Of a DNA stretch of 64,000 bases, positions 1 through 12,886 are shown in pieces. Where the stretch lies: assembly GCF_910596095.1 (NCBI RefSeq), contig NC_056544.1:13563155-13627154 (forward strand). Reading direction: 5' to 3'. Origin of the DNA: Thunnus maccoyii. Taxonomy: Eukaryota > Chordata > Actinopteri > Scombriformes > Scombridae. The translations under genes were made by a program, and so were the position numbers. Numbering within the stretch: position 1 is the stretch's first letter; every line of letters starts with the position of its first letter. Under the pieces are notes generated by a model. The model searched no databases, was not told where the DNA came from, and worked only from the letters and a program-made list of their open reading frames with translations.

Positions 1-134
1 ATATAGAAAATATATTCTTTAAAGCATATTTCATGTGCTTTTGCAGTAAATTGAAGCAGCTGGGGATCTCAGTTGATAAATATATAAAGAACGTGCTTAT
101 TTTACTGTGAATGATCTGTGCACTGTCTTTGCAG

Positions 135-183
135 AGCATGGGAAGACTTCCATGGTCTGGTGAATGCTAGCGGCGGACGTTAA
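135..183 (+). CDS. eif4e2: Last coding exon of eif4e2 (eIF4E family member 2 / 4EHP), partial
   Basis: After a cag acceptor at 132-134, an exon of 49 bases ends in TAA at 181-183. One base completes a codon from the previous exon, outside the window. It then reads AWEDFHGLVNASGGR and stop. I recall this type of tail from an alternative C-terminus of eIF4E2, the cap-binding protein that represses translation with GIGYF2. That is memory, not a search. Gene order supports it: chrng and prss56, which follow, neighbour EIF4E2 on human 2q37. All cap-binding residues lie upstream of the window, so function cannot be judged here. Bases 1-134 are the preceding intron. Confidence 0.6.
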
Positions 184-1395
184 GTTCCTGGCACAGTGAA
201 CCTCTGCAAGGGTCTGTTTGTCATTTGCTACATCAGCTTGTACTGTTTTTTATGATTTACTTTTGGTCCTCTAATGCCCGTGTTACTTCTCTGTTTGTGT
301 AGGTGTGTGTATATGTGATGTGCTGAGGGATGACGAGTCCAGGGACGGATACCTCTGCGTGGATTGGCACTGTGTAATTTGAAGACAGAGCAAAGGTCGG
401 GATCAGAGGCGAGAAGACCATTCCTCCTTTGTGTCAGATTGGAAATGAAGAGAGAACCTGTTCAACAGAACACTGAACCAAGCCGAAGAGAGAAATACGC
501 GTTATTTTTAATCAACCAGAGAAGACTGAAGCCTCAGATTTTTTCTTTTCTTTTATTTTTTAATGCAAGTTGTAACATCATTTAACTTGCCACCAGAGGG
601 AGGCCATGTGACTGGTGTTTGCTCATCTGGTCAATAGCTGTCGACAAAGTGTACTTGACAAAATACTTCAAAACTGATCTAGATCTGATTTTTATTGTTT
701 AACATAACATCTTAAGTCCTTCTGTTAAAGAAAGTGTATGGTAATCTGTTTTATTGGGACTCAAACAGGGTTGCAGGTAGAACTTATTTTATTACTGTGC
801 TGTATTTTAACTACAATTCATTTGGACATTTCGAACTAGAATTATTACTATAATTGTGTACGATATATTTGTAAATACAGTCCATTTCAAAGATCACTTA
901 ATTGAATCAGCAATGATTCTCCATCTTTGACCTGGAAGTTGAATCCCAAAGGATGAGGACCATCCTGTGTTGGGCCAGAGGGTTGTACAACGGGCATCTT
1001 ATGAATGGACTGCCAAGCTGCCTAAATCACTGTGCCTGGCCTCGAGCCCGACCGGAACCGGCTCTCCCTTCTGTCAGTGTTGTCTTTACCCTGCCTTCAA
1101 AGAATCCAATGGGCTCTGCTTTAATGTCCTCAACTCATAGGTGTAACGGAGGTCTGAAACACTGACCTTCACTCCCTTTTTTCATTTTGTAGTACAAGAA
1201 ATGAGACTGGGCCCAGGGGAGCATTTTTTGGAACCATGTCAAAAAAAAAAAAAAAAGCACCTGTAGTTTGTTGAGAAACTGTTATGCTGCCCATGTTTGG
1301 TGGTGTGATGATGGGTGCAGGTGTGTGTCAAAAGTGAAAAAGCACTGTTGGATGTACACCTGATGGATTATAGCAATAAATGTCAATTATGCATC
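184..1395 (+). other. eif4e2: Probable 3' UTR of eif4e2 with polyadenylation signal
   Basis: No coding exon is visible between the eif4e2 stop codon and an AATAAA hexamer at 1375-1380 on the + strand. Transcription could end about 15-20 bases later. A run of A near 1240-1255 follows the text 'catgtc' and is genomic, not a tail. The opposite-strand scramblase gene ends at 1590, so the two genes converge with less than 200 bases between them. Confidence 0.45.
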
Positions 1396-1589
1396 TGCTG
1401 CTAAAACTGGTTCAGTTTCACTTTCTTTCATAAATGGATGTTGGAGATGATTGGCAGCTTTCACACCAGTCCCTTCTTGCTTTACAGATACAATTTCATG
1501 ATGAATGCTTGTGCCTTCGAGTGAGTGACGTGCCTCAGTAGTGTAGTCCACTTGCAATGTGTCATCTTACTTATGATTGTTTTTGTTGA

Positions 1590-4461
1590 TCAGCTCATCT
1601 CAAAAAACATATGATTCTGTAAAGAGATAATGAGAACAATTAATTATATTGTAACACAAGAATATATATTTTTCTACAACTGTGTCAATAGAAATACACA
1701 TGCTTACTATTAAGAATGTGGCTGCCAGCAGCAACAGTTTGGTTTGTGATTCCATACTTGGTGGCACTGGAACATTGAAATAGATTCACAAATGGTTTTA
1801 TTTATTTGAAATGGGAGTGGAGGGCATAACGGGCTGCTGGTACCGCAAATGCCTGCATTACTGAAATCAAACATGTATCAGGACAGTGGTTCCAAACACT
1901 GAGAGGTCAAACTCACCCTCCAATCCAAAATATTCATGGTCCATGTTACGTTCGTCATTGAAGCCAGGCCATTTCTTCCATATTGTGCCAATTTTCTCAC
2001 CAATATTGGAGACAATCTGGTGAAATTGACACAGCAAAAATACAGTTTGAAAACACTCCTGGAAATATGGTTATATAGACATTTATTATGGGTTGTATAA
2101 ATATTACCTGGAATTGCTGGTTGGAGAAGCAGCGACACGGGCAGCAGGAGCCCTGGATCCTGATGGTAGATGCTCCCTCTGAATCCCACACTTCGAGGAG
2201 CGGGGTGAACATGCTCCACCTGAAAACACAGCCAAAACTCAGCAACTTAACAGATCTCCTTACGTAATCATGCAATAAGCAACCTGGCATACACTGGCAA
2301 ACACTTCACACACTGCCGCAGCCCAGCCTTGATGCTTGGTTGATCACATTTTCAGCTGTCATGATTCTGCAGCAGGAAAAGCATTGTTTGCTTGGTGTCA
2401 GAGGAGTTCAAACTGGGGCAGGCTTTATTCTAGCACAACTGAGAGAATATTTATACCAAGTAGATCTCTGGTCAGTGAAACCTCTGCCAGGTCAGTCTTA
2501 ATTGGACATGTGTTACTTCTGGAAAACTCAAAATTCAGCAACACAAAGGCTCCCCAGCTAGCCCTGGAGTCAGATTTAGGCCAGATGAAGAAGGAAGTAT
2601 TTTGGTTTGACTGCAGAAGACAGGGTGCTGCCATTCCTCCCATTAGCCCACATTCCCATTAGGAAGGATGCCGCATTCCTTCCCTCCCAGCAAACAGCTG
2701 TTTTGTGCATTCCCAGGTTTAGAGTACACCGTGGCTGCGTGGGACACTAAAGGCTCTCGCTGCTATTTACAGACAGGCCTGGGCAACTATGATGGCTCAG
2801 GGTGGCCAGAGGCTGGGAGTGACATGGAAAAAGGCTCACATGACAAATTGTTCAGTCTGAGAATTTAAAGTATTAAGATTGCTGGTATGTGATTCTGATA
2901 AAAGGTTTCAAACGGTTAAAGGCTTCATCCACCCAAATGACCAAAAAAGTTAGAAAAATTACTTACAACAGTGTCTCTGTTATTCTGGATCATCCACAGA
3001 ACATGCTGTCAGCATACTCTTTAGTGGAAAGATGTGATTTTGGTCAAACCACCCTTAAATCACGTTTAAGTATTAAATTCTTATTTTGTATATGTCTTTG
3101 AAAAGAAATTCTACTACCAAATGTTGTGTCAAATTATACAAAGTAGATTAAAGCCCCTAAAATATTTGGTTACTTTTTTTAGTATTTCTCTTTACATAAA
3201 ATATTCACGACCAAATAAGCAACAATATAAGTTAAAAGTTAGGGAAAGAAAACATCCTTAGTTATTCTTTATTGCACTGAAAAACTGAGCTAATCTGCTT
3301 TATTAGGTGTGGTTCTGTCATCAGATGTAACTAAATCCTGATTGGTGCACTGAACATGACCTTTTCACCTTTTTCTAACTGGGCCCCTCCAACTGCAGAC
3401 AAGTGAGAGTGGCACAGACAAAAACAACACATCTCAAGCAAAATGACCAAAACAGTTAATAGGTTAATATCAAGACAAATACAACAGTTTGGCCTACCTC
3501 TGGTGTACAGTGCCAATAAGATGCTTTTTAGGTGTGTAGGCCCTCAGCTCCATAAGGCAGCAACCAAAGCAGCAGGCGTCCACCCTGAGCGGCCGTTCAA
3601 AATAAAAGACCTGCCGGCCCTGACGGTCAAAACCCTGCAAGGAACAGGCCCGAGCTGGACCGCAACACTGGAGGCACACACAAGAGCTCTCTAACGAGAG
3701 GAAGAGATCAAGAGATACTGAGAATAACAGTAAATGACTAACATGTGAACACAAATGAGATGATTGTTCTCGGTTAATGCTGCTGAACAGGCACCAGTAC
3801 CTTCTACCGCCACAAGGAATTGTGACCTGCTGGCTCCTGTGGCGATGCTGTAGATCCTCCTGGGAACACACTGTGGACCTACAAGTTGGAAGCATTATTC
3901 ACTTGAAACAGACACACAGAAACACACAATTACAAAAAAAAAAACCACTCATTCCTACAGACCTTGCAACTCTGGTCTGGCAGTGATATGAATCTGGCTG
4001 ACTGTATCCAGCACAGTCAAAGAGTCTGATCCCTCTGCACCTTCAAGCCACTGCTCCTCCTCATCTGGCTGGTTCAGTTTTCCTGTTGGCTCCACATGGC
4101 CGTTCTCTATCTTCATCTCAGGAGCAGGACCTGACAGCTGCTCAGCAGATGCCCAGTCAGGTGGTGTTTGACCGGGTTTGGGTCCAGGTGAGCGATTGTG
4201 ACTCTCACATGAAGGTCCGCACCTGTTCTGGAAAGCTCTGAAGATCATCTGGATGTGTTTCTCTCGCTCCAGTTGACCAATTGGAAGAGGCTGATTGGTC
4301 ACCGCTGACATGGTGTAAAACTGAAAATACATGCTGTATATATAACTAAGCAATTGTGTAATAATGACACATCAAAACTTTTTTCAGCCTTAGTTAGGTA
4401 AATCAGAAGCAACTATACTTCATACCGTGTGACAGGAGTGTATGAGATCTGGGTCAGACAT
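1590..4461 (-). CDS. Phospholipid scramblase family protein, 8 coding exons, 320 aa
   Basis: Coding exons on the - strand, in transcript order: 4426-4461, 3963-4320, 3801-3878, 3498-3690, 2108-2219, 1917-2016, 1708-1766, 1590-1616 (963 bases, all phases agree). Family marks in order are RRIYSIATGASRSQFLVAVEE, CCGPARAC, FERPLRVDACCFGCC, GTVHQRW, IRIQGSCCPC, IGTIWKKWPGF and a final hydrophobic helix ending FLINHMFFEMS. Scramblases of this type are membrane proteins, palmitoylated on the cysteine cluster, that move phospholipids between leaflets in a calcium-dependent way; some members mainly regulate transcription. The first 150 residues are low in family similarity and not proline-rich. An ATG at 4461 is in frame across the first intron; a second candidate is the ATG at 4311. 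Which fish paralogue this is cannot be settled, so no symbol is given. Confidence 0.85.
2916..3058. mobile_element. Short TTAA-flanked miniature element in a scramblase intron
   Basis: TTAA at 2916-2919 and again at 3055-3058 bracket about 135 bases. The left end reads AGGCTTCATCCACCCAAATG. The right end, read on the other strand, begins GGGTGGTTTGACCAAAATCA, a poor but recognisable inverted match. The inside shares the text 'ggat[ac]atccacagaac' with copies near 39.8 kb and 54.9 kb. The class is unknown; a TTAA target is typical of piggyBac-type elements. Confidence 0.45.
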
Positions 4462-6250
4462 CACTTCTTTACGTCTGGATTTGATACCAGAATCATATGA
4501 CACAGTTAACTAGGATGTTTGCAGTTACAGATATAGCAATTTTAAATTGACAGTATTTTAATTGTCCCCAAGTTACTCTTGTGTATTTCCTAAATGTGAC
4601 ATTTGCAGATTTATTCCCAGCCTTTTTTGGGTATGACCTAAAATACAAAGCGATGTCTACTTGCGAGTTCTGAGGCAGTTTAATTTGAAAAATTCTTAGA
4701 TGCCTGAAGAGGTAAAACTGTATCTTCACAGCTGACTTTTGACACTCACTCACTATCACAAGAAAATATTGTGAGTCAGAAAAATAAGCAAAAGTTTGTT
4801 TTTCAAAATGGAAATCATCTTATGACCCCTTAGAGTCATGTCACGACCCCTTGTGGGGTCCCAACTTGCAGCTAGTTAAAAAAAAAAGTGCATACTCTTT
4901 TGAGCTTAAAAGTAAAAAGTCCTTTGAATACAAACTTCAATAGAAAAGATGTTTTTTTTCTATGAAAGGAAGGGTTATGATTTCTTTCTTTAAATTTGAG
5001 TTATCTCTTGAATTTATGAGGAGACTTTCCTCTACCACACTGTGTTTCTTACAACAGGCAGACAGTTTCTTGGCACTAATATCCTCACACATCATCCTCA
5101 ACTTAAGACAGAGTGATTTCATCTCAGCAGATAGCCCGAGCCTCCTTTTTATTCACATCACATCACACACACTCACAGTTTGGTTACATTCTGCAGCTGC
5201 ATGCAACAATGTGTATTTCACCACAACAAAGATTATGATAGTACCATAATGTAGCCCTACCTTATGCCCTGCATAGACAGTAATTGCTAAAAGATGCAGT
5301 GCACTAAAAGAGTGCAACAGGTGCTCAAGTTTTCCTGCAGCATCTCACCCTCATCTCATATAAATAACAGAGCATTAAGACATAAAATAGCACAATAGAG
5401 CATTAAAAGTGTCTTGCTTACCATCAGTGGACCTCCAGGCATCTACAGACAGAGATAATCTAACTGTGAGAGAGAAGAGACCAGTCAAACCCCCATGGGT
5501 TGTCATGATCAGGAGGGGTTAAACACCAACCTCCTTACCCCTCTGTGTGTTGTGTGTGAATATTCACGTAGTAATGTTTGGCTTTGTGAGTGTGTGTGTG
5601 TCTGGAGATCTCACTCCCACTCCTATCCCCGGTTCTGTCTCACCCCCTGACTCTGTTGCCATCCCAACCAGCCGGATCTGCCTTTTGTTGGGGTAGAAAG
5701 GCACCACTCAGCCATGTAATTGAAATCCTGCTGCCAGAGGTGGGGGGCAGTGCAGTGGGTCTGTATTTAGAGGGAAGCCTGGGGGGGTCAATGCTTTCTG
5801 TTCCCCTCGAAAAAAGGTGTCAAACACAGGATTAAGAAATTTCTGAGATAGTCAGCTGTGTAATTGCATGATTACAGTAGTACTTTCACTGATATAAGCA
5901 TTCATTCAGAACATTTGGCTGTAAATGACATCAGATGTTTATTGTTTACCTGTGTCCTACAGTGTCTAATGATGAATTTATCACAGTAAACAGTAAAAAA
6001 GTAAACTTATTGCAAACATTAAGCTTTTTGTTACCCAGCATTGTATGCAGCAAAGACACTGTACAAGCTCAACGATCAGTAACAGCTGACATTAGTATGC
6101 AGCATTATGGATCATGCATGCCATCAACAACTGTACAGTGGATCCGTCTTCACCATGAACAGGACTTCTGTGATGGATGGTTCACAGACCCACTTCAGCA
6201 AGTGACACCAATGCAGAAAATACAAACGGCCGTATCACCTCTTCTCTCCC
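4462..6250. other. Spacer between scramblase gene and chrng
   Basis: This holds the 5' region of the scramblase gene on one side and sequence beyond the chrng 3' end on the other. It is AT-rich with a short GT run near 5588-5601. I see no exon, RNA gene or clear transposon in it. Open frames here are short and show no family motif. Confidence 0.5.
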
Positions 6251-6332
6251 ATTTATTACTGGAGATCACTGATGGACGCTGACAGATTTCCACTTTGGTT
6301 ACACGGATGAAATCTGGTGTTTTTGTTGTGGT

Positions 6333-9300
6333 TCACCCCAGGAGGTCCGCTCCTACCCCGCTCTCAGTTAGATCTGTGAGATTGTCCATTGAAGGGAGGT
6401 ACTTCTTGGGATCCCCAAGGAAAGGTGAGGAGGGAGGCTGGTTGAAATGGCCCATCAGGAAAATCCCGATGGTGCCGATAAAAAAGACCAAAGCCATGAC
6501 AATAAAGCAAACCCTGTCGATCACCCGGGCGACCAGGAACCACTCTTCATTCTCCTGGAGTAAGAAAAGGATCCCATTATTGTATTGGACGCTATCTATT
6601 TTAAGTCTTCACATTAATTAAACTGGAGTGGACAAATAAATGTGCAAATGTCAAACTTACATTTTGGAAGTTGTTCTGATGCCTTGCAGTTTCAGCTATG
6701 TGTTTGCATGAGGCCACACACTGCCTCAGCTCTGGAGAGACCTTTGCCAGACTAGCGCTGAGCTCCTCTGCTGTACCCTCCTCCAGCCCCTCATCTGGGT
6801 GCAAAGCAAACCACATATTCATGTGCTCATATTCTCTGAATTGCATTTAAACATATAGAAATTCATTCCAATACTCACGTAGCTTCTCCATCACTGATCT
6901 CATCAATCCATTTCTCTCTTTGAGTCTGGCAAACATGAGTTCAGTCCGAGCAGTTTTCATGACATATTCCTCTGCCTTGGTGATGAGGGTCATGGAGCTG
7001 CGGCGTCGGCAGGAGACAGGGAACACATCATTACTGTCAGTTTCTGAGGTGTTGTCATTGTTTGGTGTCCAGGGCTGCATTTGCATCCTCAGCAGTCGAG
7101 GCAGGATGTTCAGAAAGATCTGGAAGCGACAGAGTCAAAGGGTTAATCCAGTGGAAAATATGCCTGTGTTGACTTCACAGTATTTTCATTCAACAGCTTA
7201 AGAAGTCTCACCTTTCGGACTCTGTCTGTCATAACGTGAGTGTTTGGGGTTCTCAGGGATACGTTGAGAACGATCACACAGTTCATCACTACCATGGTGG
7301 TCACTGACATCACAAACATTAGATACCTGCAGTCAAGGTTGAACTTAATTATACATATAAGGTGAAATAATCTGACCTCTGAGTTGAAATCTTGCAGTAG
7401 AGTGACACAAATGGACTTACTTTCCAATAAGAGGTACCGCCTTTGATGTTTCTGGAACCTTCTTAGCGATAAGGAAGAGGAAGACAGTCTGGCCCAGAAG
7501 AGTGGCAATAGACATGGTGCACTTCTGACCGCCGGCTGCACAACACAAAACAATATTCAGTCAGCAGAAAGGTGAGATTTTGTGTTCATGAAAACAATTA
7601 CTTGTTGTAATATCTGTAATCTCGCAATAGATAATGTTGATGAGACAGAGTTCTGACGAAGCAAATATTTGGCGTATAGAGCTAGAAAAATAGGAAAAAG
7701 ACCTTTGGCAGGTAAGAAGTAAACAAGCAGGCCGAGGGAGGAGAAGAGCACACAGGGAGCGATGATGTTGATGATGTAGAAAAGGGGCTTTCTCTGGATG
7801 ATGAGGAAGAAGACCACCTCCTGGTACTCCCGTTCATCCTTTGTGTACTGAGTGTTGATCACATTCTTGGCCGGCCTATGTTTGATGACCCACTCTCCAT
7901 TCTCTAGCAACAACAAAATCAAGTATTTCATTCTGTTTTCATTGCAGAAGAACATTTTATTGCACTTTAGATGGTTTTATACTGTATACAATTATCTAAG
8001 ATCTAAAAATGTTGCGAATCAACTCATTTGACCTTGTTACATTAGACTGCTGTACCTGTGAAAGCCTCGGGGTCGATATTTATCCACTCAAACGTGTGGT
8101 CATCCTCCTCTTTGAGAACAATTTCAATTTCATTGGCGCTGTAAGTCTGGGAGCTGCACACAGGGGGAGAAGATTTAGTGTCTGTCACCACAACAAACAC
8201 AACCATCTATTCCATTTTACACGACAGCAAGATGAAAAGGGACCATGAATGGGACTATTGTCTCTGGTTTGGACACTGCGGATTCTACTTAAATACAAAG
8301 GAAACTAACATGTGAACATACAGGGCTGTAGCCAGGAAATACTGAGGTCATCAGTCTAAATTTCAAGGAGTAAACCCTCCCCCTTAGATATCTGACGAAC
8401 CTCCAACAAAGGTTTGTGTATTCATTTAAAAAAATCTTATATCCATTATAATAAAGGCTTTTAAAGATATATTCATTGATGGAATATGTCTTGATTTCTT
8501 TGGGAATTTATTCATTTTTGTGGACAAAGGCCTGTGTATTTTTTCTCTAATTTTATTCTTTAATTTAACAGTTTGATTATATTTTATCCTACTACATTAT
8601 GATTTAACTTTTTCAAAGCCTTCTCTACACCACCAGGGTATAAATCTGAAATACTTCATCCCTGTATCATGACTGAATTATTATTTTATAGCTAAAAGCG
8701 GTCAAATTTAAAGATTCTTAGTCTTAAAAAATATCTGAATGCACCTTTAAAATACACCATATGTAATTTAGGGTAGTTTGTGTATAACTGTCAAATGTAA
8801 ACTCCTCCTCAGGTCATTAAAATCCTCAAATTCCCCCCAAAAAAACAACAAGATCATGACCTCTGTCTCCTCAGAGGTATCAACCTTCAAGTTTTTCATA
8901 GATTAAAAAGTTCACAATGAGTGACAAAATATAACATGACATATAAAATGTCCATATCCTTCTTCCTGAATCAAGTACTGAATATTTTATGTCTTAATGT
9001 CTTTATGTGTGACCATAAATTACTTTTTCCATTATGATTTTATTTGAAGGGTCTAGGCTGCTTGCTCTATTGCTGATAAGTCCATGTATTCTTTAAGCCC
9101 GTTATCCATACTATAATAGTATATACTAAACACTATATACTGTATACTTAAGTCCTTGGTTGACATGACAACATACAGTATTTAAAGATACATGAATGAT
9201 GAGTTACAGTGTCTAGTGTTTGTGTAATACACCCTAACGTGTACTGCTCACTGGCTAGTCATCGAATCACAGCAGATCTCGTCTCTACTCACCGAAACAC

Positions 9301-11376
9301 CATAGTGCAGTTCTGCCAGTCAAAGGGAAAGTAGTTGACGGTGATGGAACAAGCGCTGCGGTAGATGGCAGGAGGCAGCCAGTACACACAACCATTAGAA
9401 GACACCAGTGCATTGCAGTAAAGCGCTACCTCGAACTGTCCGTCCACACTGTGCACAGGTAAGAACAGAGAGAAACTGAAATTTGTTTATGTATTTTTGT
9501 GTATTAGAGCTCACACACAGACACATTCTTGTATGCTGCACAGAATGTACTTATTGTGTGTATACTGTACACACAGAACACAAAACCAATTCAAACATTA
9601 AAGATGTACTATGTAAAGGTTTTTTTTATAAAGTAACCCTTATCTTCATCAAACAAAATGTGATAAAGGGTACTGTTGCACCTTGTTTCACGGAGACCCT
9701 GTAGACTATTTGCTATTTTTTAGACTATTTTTTAAAAATAATCTGTTGTGAGCTGCATGACGGCATTAGTGATAATGGTTTTTCTGTGTTTCAGTTTAAC
9801 TTTCTCAACAAGGAGCTGCTTGCTGCCATTGAATCAAATGTTGAGTTAAAATGTGAAGGTTAATACACTCACTTGTTTTCTAGTATGATGTCAGGCAGCC
9901 ATATACTCTTGGAAGGGACACGTAGCTCAGAAGTGAGGTTCCCATACAAAGCTGACCTGGGTGGTTGGTCCCATCTGAGCCTGTAGTCACACCATTGCTA
10001 CAAACAGAAGTGATGTGGGTTTCACTTTTGACCGTGTCTTTCAAATACACTGTGGCATAAAGTATTAAAAAATAATCATCACTGCATGCAGAGCAGCGAT
10101 AAAATCCAGGAAACGCGGTGTGTGTTAGGTTACCATTTCTATCCAGATGCTGGTTGTCAGGGCCTCCTCCTTTTCATTCTGAATAGAGATGTTCATTAAT
10201 TATGTTAAATAACATTCAGTCAGAAACCCATGCAGTCTCTGGTTCTAATCAAAAACTCCAATGCAAACTTCATTTACCAGGGAGATGAGGTTGGTGAGTG
10301 TCATCTTGATTTGGACTTGAGTGATGTCCCCACTGTTCTCCATGGGCCGAACGTTCTTGTTGTACCCTTTCATCAAATCCTTGAAAAGTTCCCCTTCGAG
10401 GTTGACTGCTGAGGCTGCAGACAAACCACACAGGTTAGAGCAAGAAAATAAGAAAGACAAAAGTTTACTCAACAGGAGTACTACTCAGCCTGTGTAACCC
10501 TGATGGTACCATCAGGTTTATTTTTCAAGTTTTGGAGCTGGATCTCAACTTGGGCTAAAATTTTGAACAGAAACCTGTATTACAAATTGCAGGGGTGTGG
10601 TTTGAAAGACGTGGGAATTTAGGAAGCAGGGAGGGGGTTTCTAATGAAAGACGCAATCAAATTGCACAGGGAAATGTAGGATCTGATGTTTTTGGAGTTT
10701 GACTCGTAATAAAGATAAAACTTTAGTCTATCTCGGCCTCTGCTGCCTCAATTTTGATCATTCTTTTTAAAAGTCTCCCTATAACTTACTGGACGTGCAA
10801 TACAAAATCGCTTGAGTGCCATTTAAAGATTACTTTTCTCTCACTTAATGGTCATGAGTAAATTACCTAAAACTTACCAACCACAAACAAATGTATTACA
10901 ATAATTACAATAATTACAATAATTACAATAATAGTATTACAATAATTTCAAATCCTGTGTATTAAATATCACAGCAAACACCTGATGGTCCCTCAGGTGT
11001 AACTAATCTACTCATTTTCCTGCGTGGTTTTCAAAGACTAACAATGGACTGTACAGTAGAACACATTTAACATACATCACGAGTATGGTACAGCACAATA
11101 AACACAATGTACACTCCCTGCCAAATAATGAAGCACAATAATGTAACAATATATTCAAGACAAAAGTATATCCTTGTTGTTTTAATTGTTCATTACTGAA
11201 TCTGTCAGAGTTTGGTGTGGCTGTGCTGAAAAGACCCCACACATGGAAATCCTGAGCAAATAACAAGACCCTGCAACAACCTGTCAGCGGGCTGATTAAC
11301 CAGTGTTCCTACCTGTGGTGGAAATCATAAACACCCCCAAGAGGAGTGACAGAGAGAGCGGAGGTCCAGAATCCAT
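6333..11376 (-). CDS. chrng: Muscle nicotinic acetylcholine receptor, gamma subunit
   Basis: Twelve coding exons on the - strand: 11313-11376, 10278-10414, 10134-10178, 9873-9997, 9293-9448, 8056-8153, 7703-7903, 7421-7535, 7212-7326, 6879-7119, 6661-6794, 6333-6554 (1653 bases, 550 aa). In order: a signal peptide ([20 protein letters not shown]), a ligand-binding domain with the 13-residue Cys-loop from [10 protein letters not shown] to DWQNC, the PCVLFSS M1 start, the M2 pore helix [18 protein letters not shown]3, a cytoplasmic loop, and M4 with [11 protein letters not shown]. The tail [12 protein letters not shown] matches gamma (human GDPRPYLPSPD) rather than delta. Gamma joins alpha1, beta1 and delta in the embryonic muscle endplate receptor, a cation channel. 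The 45-base third exon and the 12-exon plan are usual for this family. Exon 4 is longer than I expect (see findings). A TTTATT at 6252-6257 gives a - strand polyadenylation signal about 75 bases past the stop. Confidence 0.93.
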
Positions 11377-12870
11377 CAGTGTGTGTGTTTGTGCTGTGCT
11401 GTCCGAGACAAAGCTGTGATCACTAATCTGATGCACATGGACACTACTTGATGGGGTTGCTGGCACTCAGCCCATGTGTGTGTATGACTTTGTGCGTTTC
11501 CCAGCAGAAGTCAGGGCTCAGGGTGAGGTTTAGAGGAAGGGTTGGAGGATGGGGGGTAGTGTTGGGGGGACGGTTGATGATTGTTAGGGTAAATCCAAGA
11601 GTGTATTTCCAGTACTGCATAGCCAGCTGTCATAACAACACACACACCCACGCAAATCGGGGTAACATGACACACACAGTTTGGACAGTGCACTCTGCTC
11701 TCAATGTTAAGGTACACCATCAAATCACACACTGTGTTGTAGATCTGTTCAGTGCAGCAGGCTATTGTCAGTCAGGCATCCACATCAAGAGAATAAAATA
11801 GCTCATGGATTCTTGGTGAACGAATTTATCACAGCAGCAATCTATAAAAAGCTATTTAATAGGTTTTTCCACCAGAAACCATGGTGTTCTCTAAAATTAA
11901 AGGCAGAAAGATTAGAAGATAAAAAGAAGAGAGAATGCAACACTGTGTGTGTCTGTAAGTGAGAAAATAAAAAAAGCCGTACAGTGGACAAGAGAACAGG
12001 TGATAAGTCTCATCCATTTACAGCCCACCGTCTGTGATGACTGACCAGGCTATGTGGAGATTGGGTTCTATTGCTGACACATTTGTGGCTTGTCATTTGT
12101 GTGTGTGTGTGTGTGTGTGAGTACTTGTTCCCACCATGGTTTGGCACACCTTCCTCACAACTCTACACACACACACACACACACAACCTGAGGTAGGAAT
12201 GTAGTTGATGTGTTGCAACAGAAGTATGTGTGTGTGTGTTTACTCAGCTGTCACACCCACATCCCTGTATATCCCTCTTTCAGGACTTGAGCTGAGCAAA
12301 TTGAGAGGAGATTGTAGTTTTGAACTTACTTTGGTCAAATCACCACCTCACTTAAACAGCAGCAAAGACTTGTTGACTACATTTAGACGAACAAAACAAA
12401 GATGAGACTTGTGTACGAGTTGAAAGTGAAACTTCCTTTGCTGTCTGCAAATGAGATTCTGTGACTCATGACAGACAGTAAGAGACTCTAAGGTCATCCT
12501 AGCTCAGATTACACTTAAAATTCCCCCCAATTCACTTAAAATTCCCCTGGAATAAGGAGAGAAGACAAGAGGAGGTGAGAGGCACTGGTCACCACAGCAC
12601 AGCAGCTGCTGTGTTGATGGGACAGCTTACTTTAAAAGAGTCGGAGGACTGAGGTCAATCTGTGGTCAAGAGACAAACCGATCAGCATTGAAACATGTCT
12701 GGAGAAACTCAACAGAATGGCTGGCCCCTCCTCTGCTGTAGACCAGCAGCAAAATACTGCAGGATTAGCAGCATTACTGACAGCTAATCAGAATATCTCC
12801 TATCAAATATTCAATTTGGACTTAAAAACCTAAGGTTTCCCACAACATTCAACACAAAATGTAATAGCAT
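11377..12870. other. Spacer between chrng promoter and prss56 3' end
   Basis: The first few hundred bases upstream of the chrng ATG should hold its promoter. I see no TATA box, but a CATGTG/CACATG E-box core lies near 11432-11437, the kind of site bound by myogenic bHLH factors. The rest is unremarkable apart from the dinucleotide runs near 12.1 kb. Confidence 0.4.
12098..12185. repeat. Facing GT and CA dinucleotide runs
   Basis: A (GT)n run at about 12099-12119 is followed by a (CA)n run at about 12164-12185. The two runs are complementary and about 45 bases apart, so a single strand could fold into a stem. Confidence 0.8.
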
Positions 12871-12880
12871 TAATAACAGT

Positions 12881-12886
12881 TTTATT
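12881..12886 (-). terminator. prss56: prss56 polyadenylation signal
   Basis: TTTATT on the + strand is AATAAA on the - strand. It lies about 500 bases beyond the prss56 stop codon, so the 3' UTR is about 12860-13386. Confidence 0.55.

Noticed and set aside
1080-1160. A - strand frame (DIKAEPIGFFEG...) as the last scramblase exon
   Set aside because: The true end is the in-phase pair of exons at 1708-1766 and 1590-1616, which restore the final membrane helix.
6333-11376. Naming the receptor gene chrnd (delta)
   Set aside because: The C-terminal text [11 protein letters not shown] and GDPKKYLPS is gamma-like; delta ends differently, as far as I recall.
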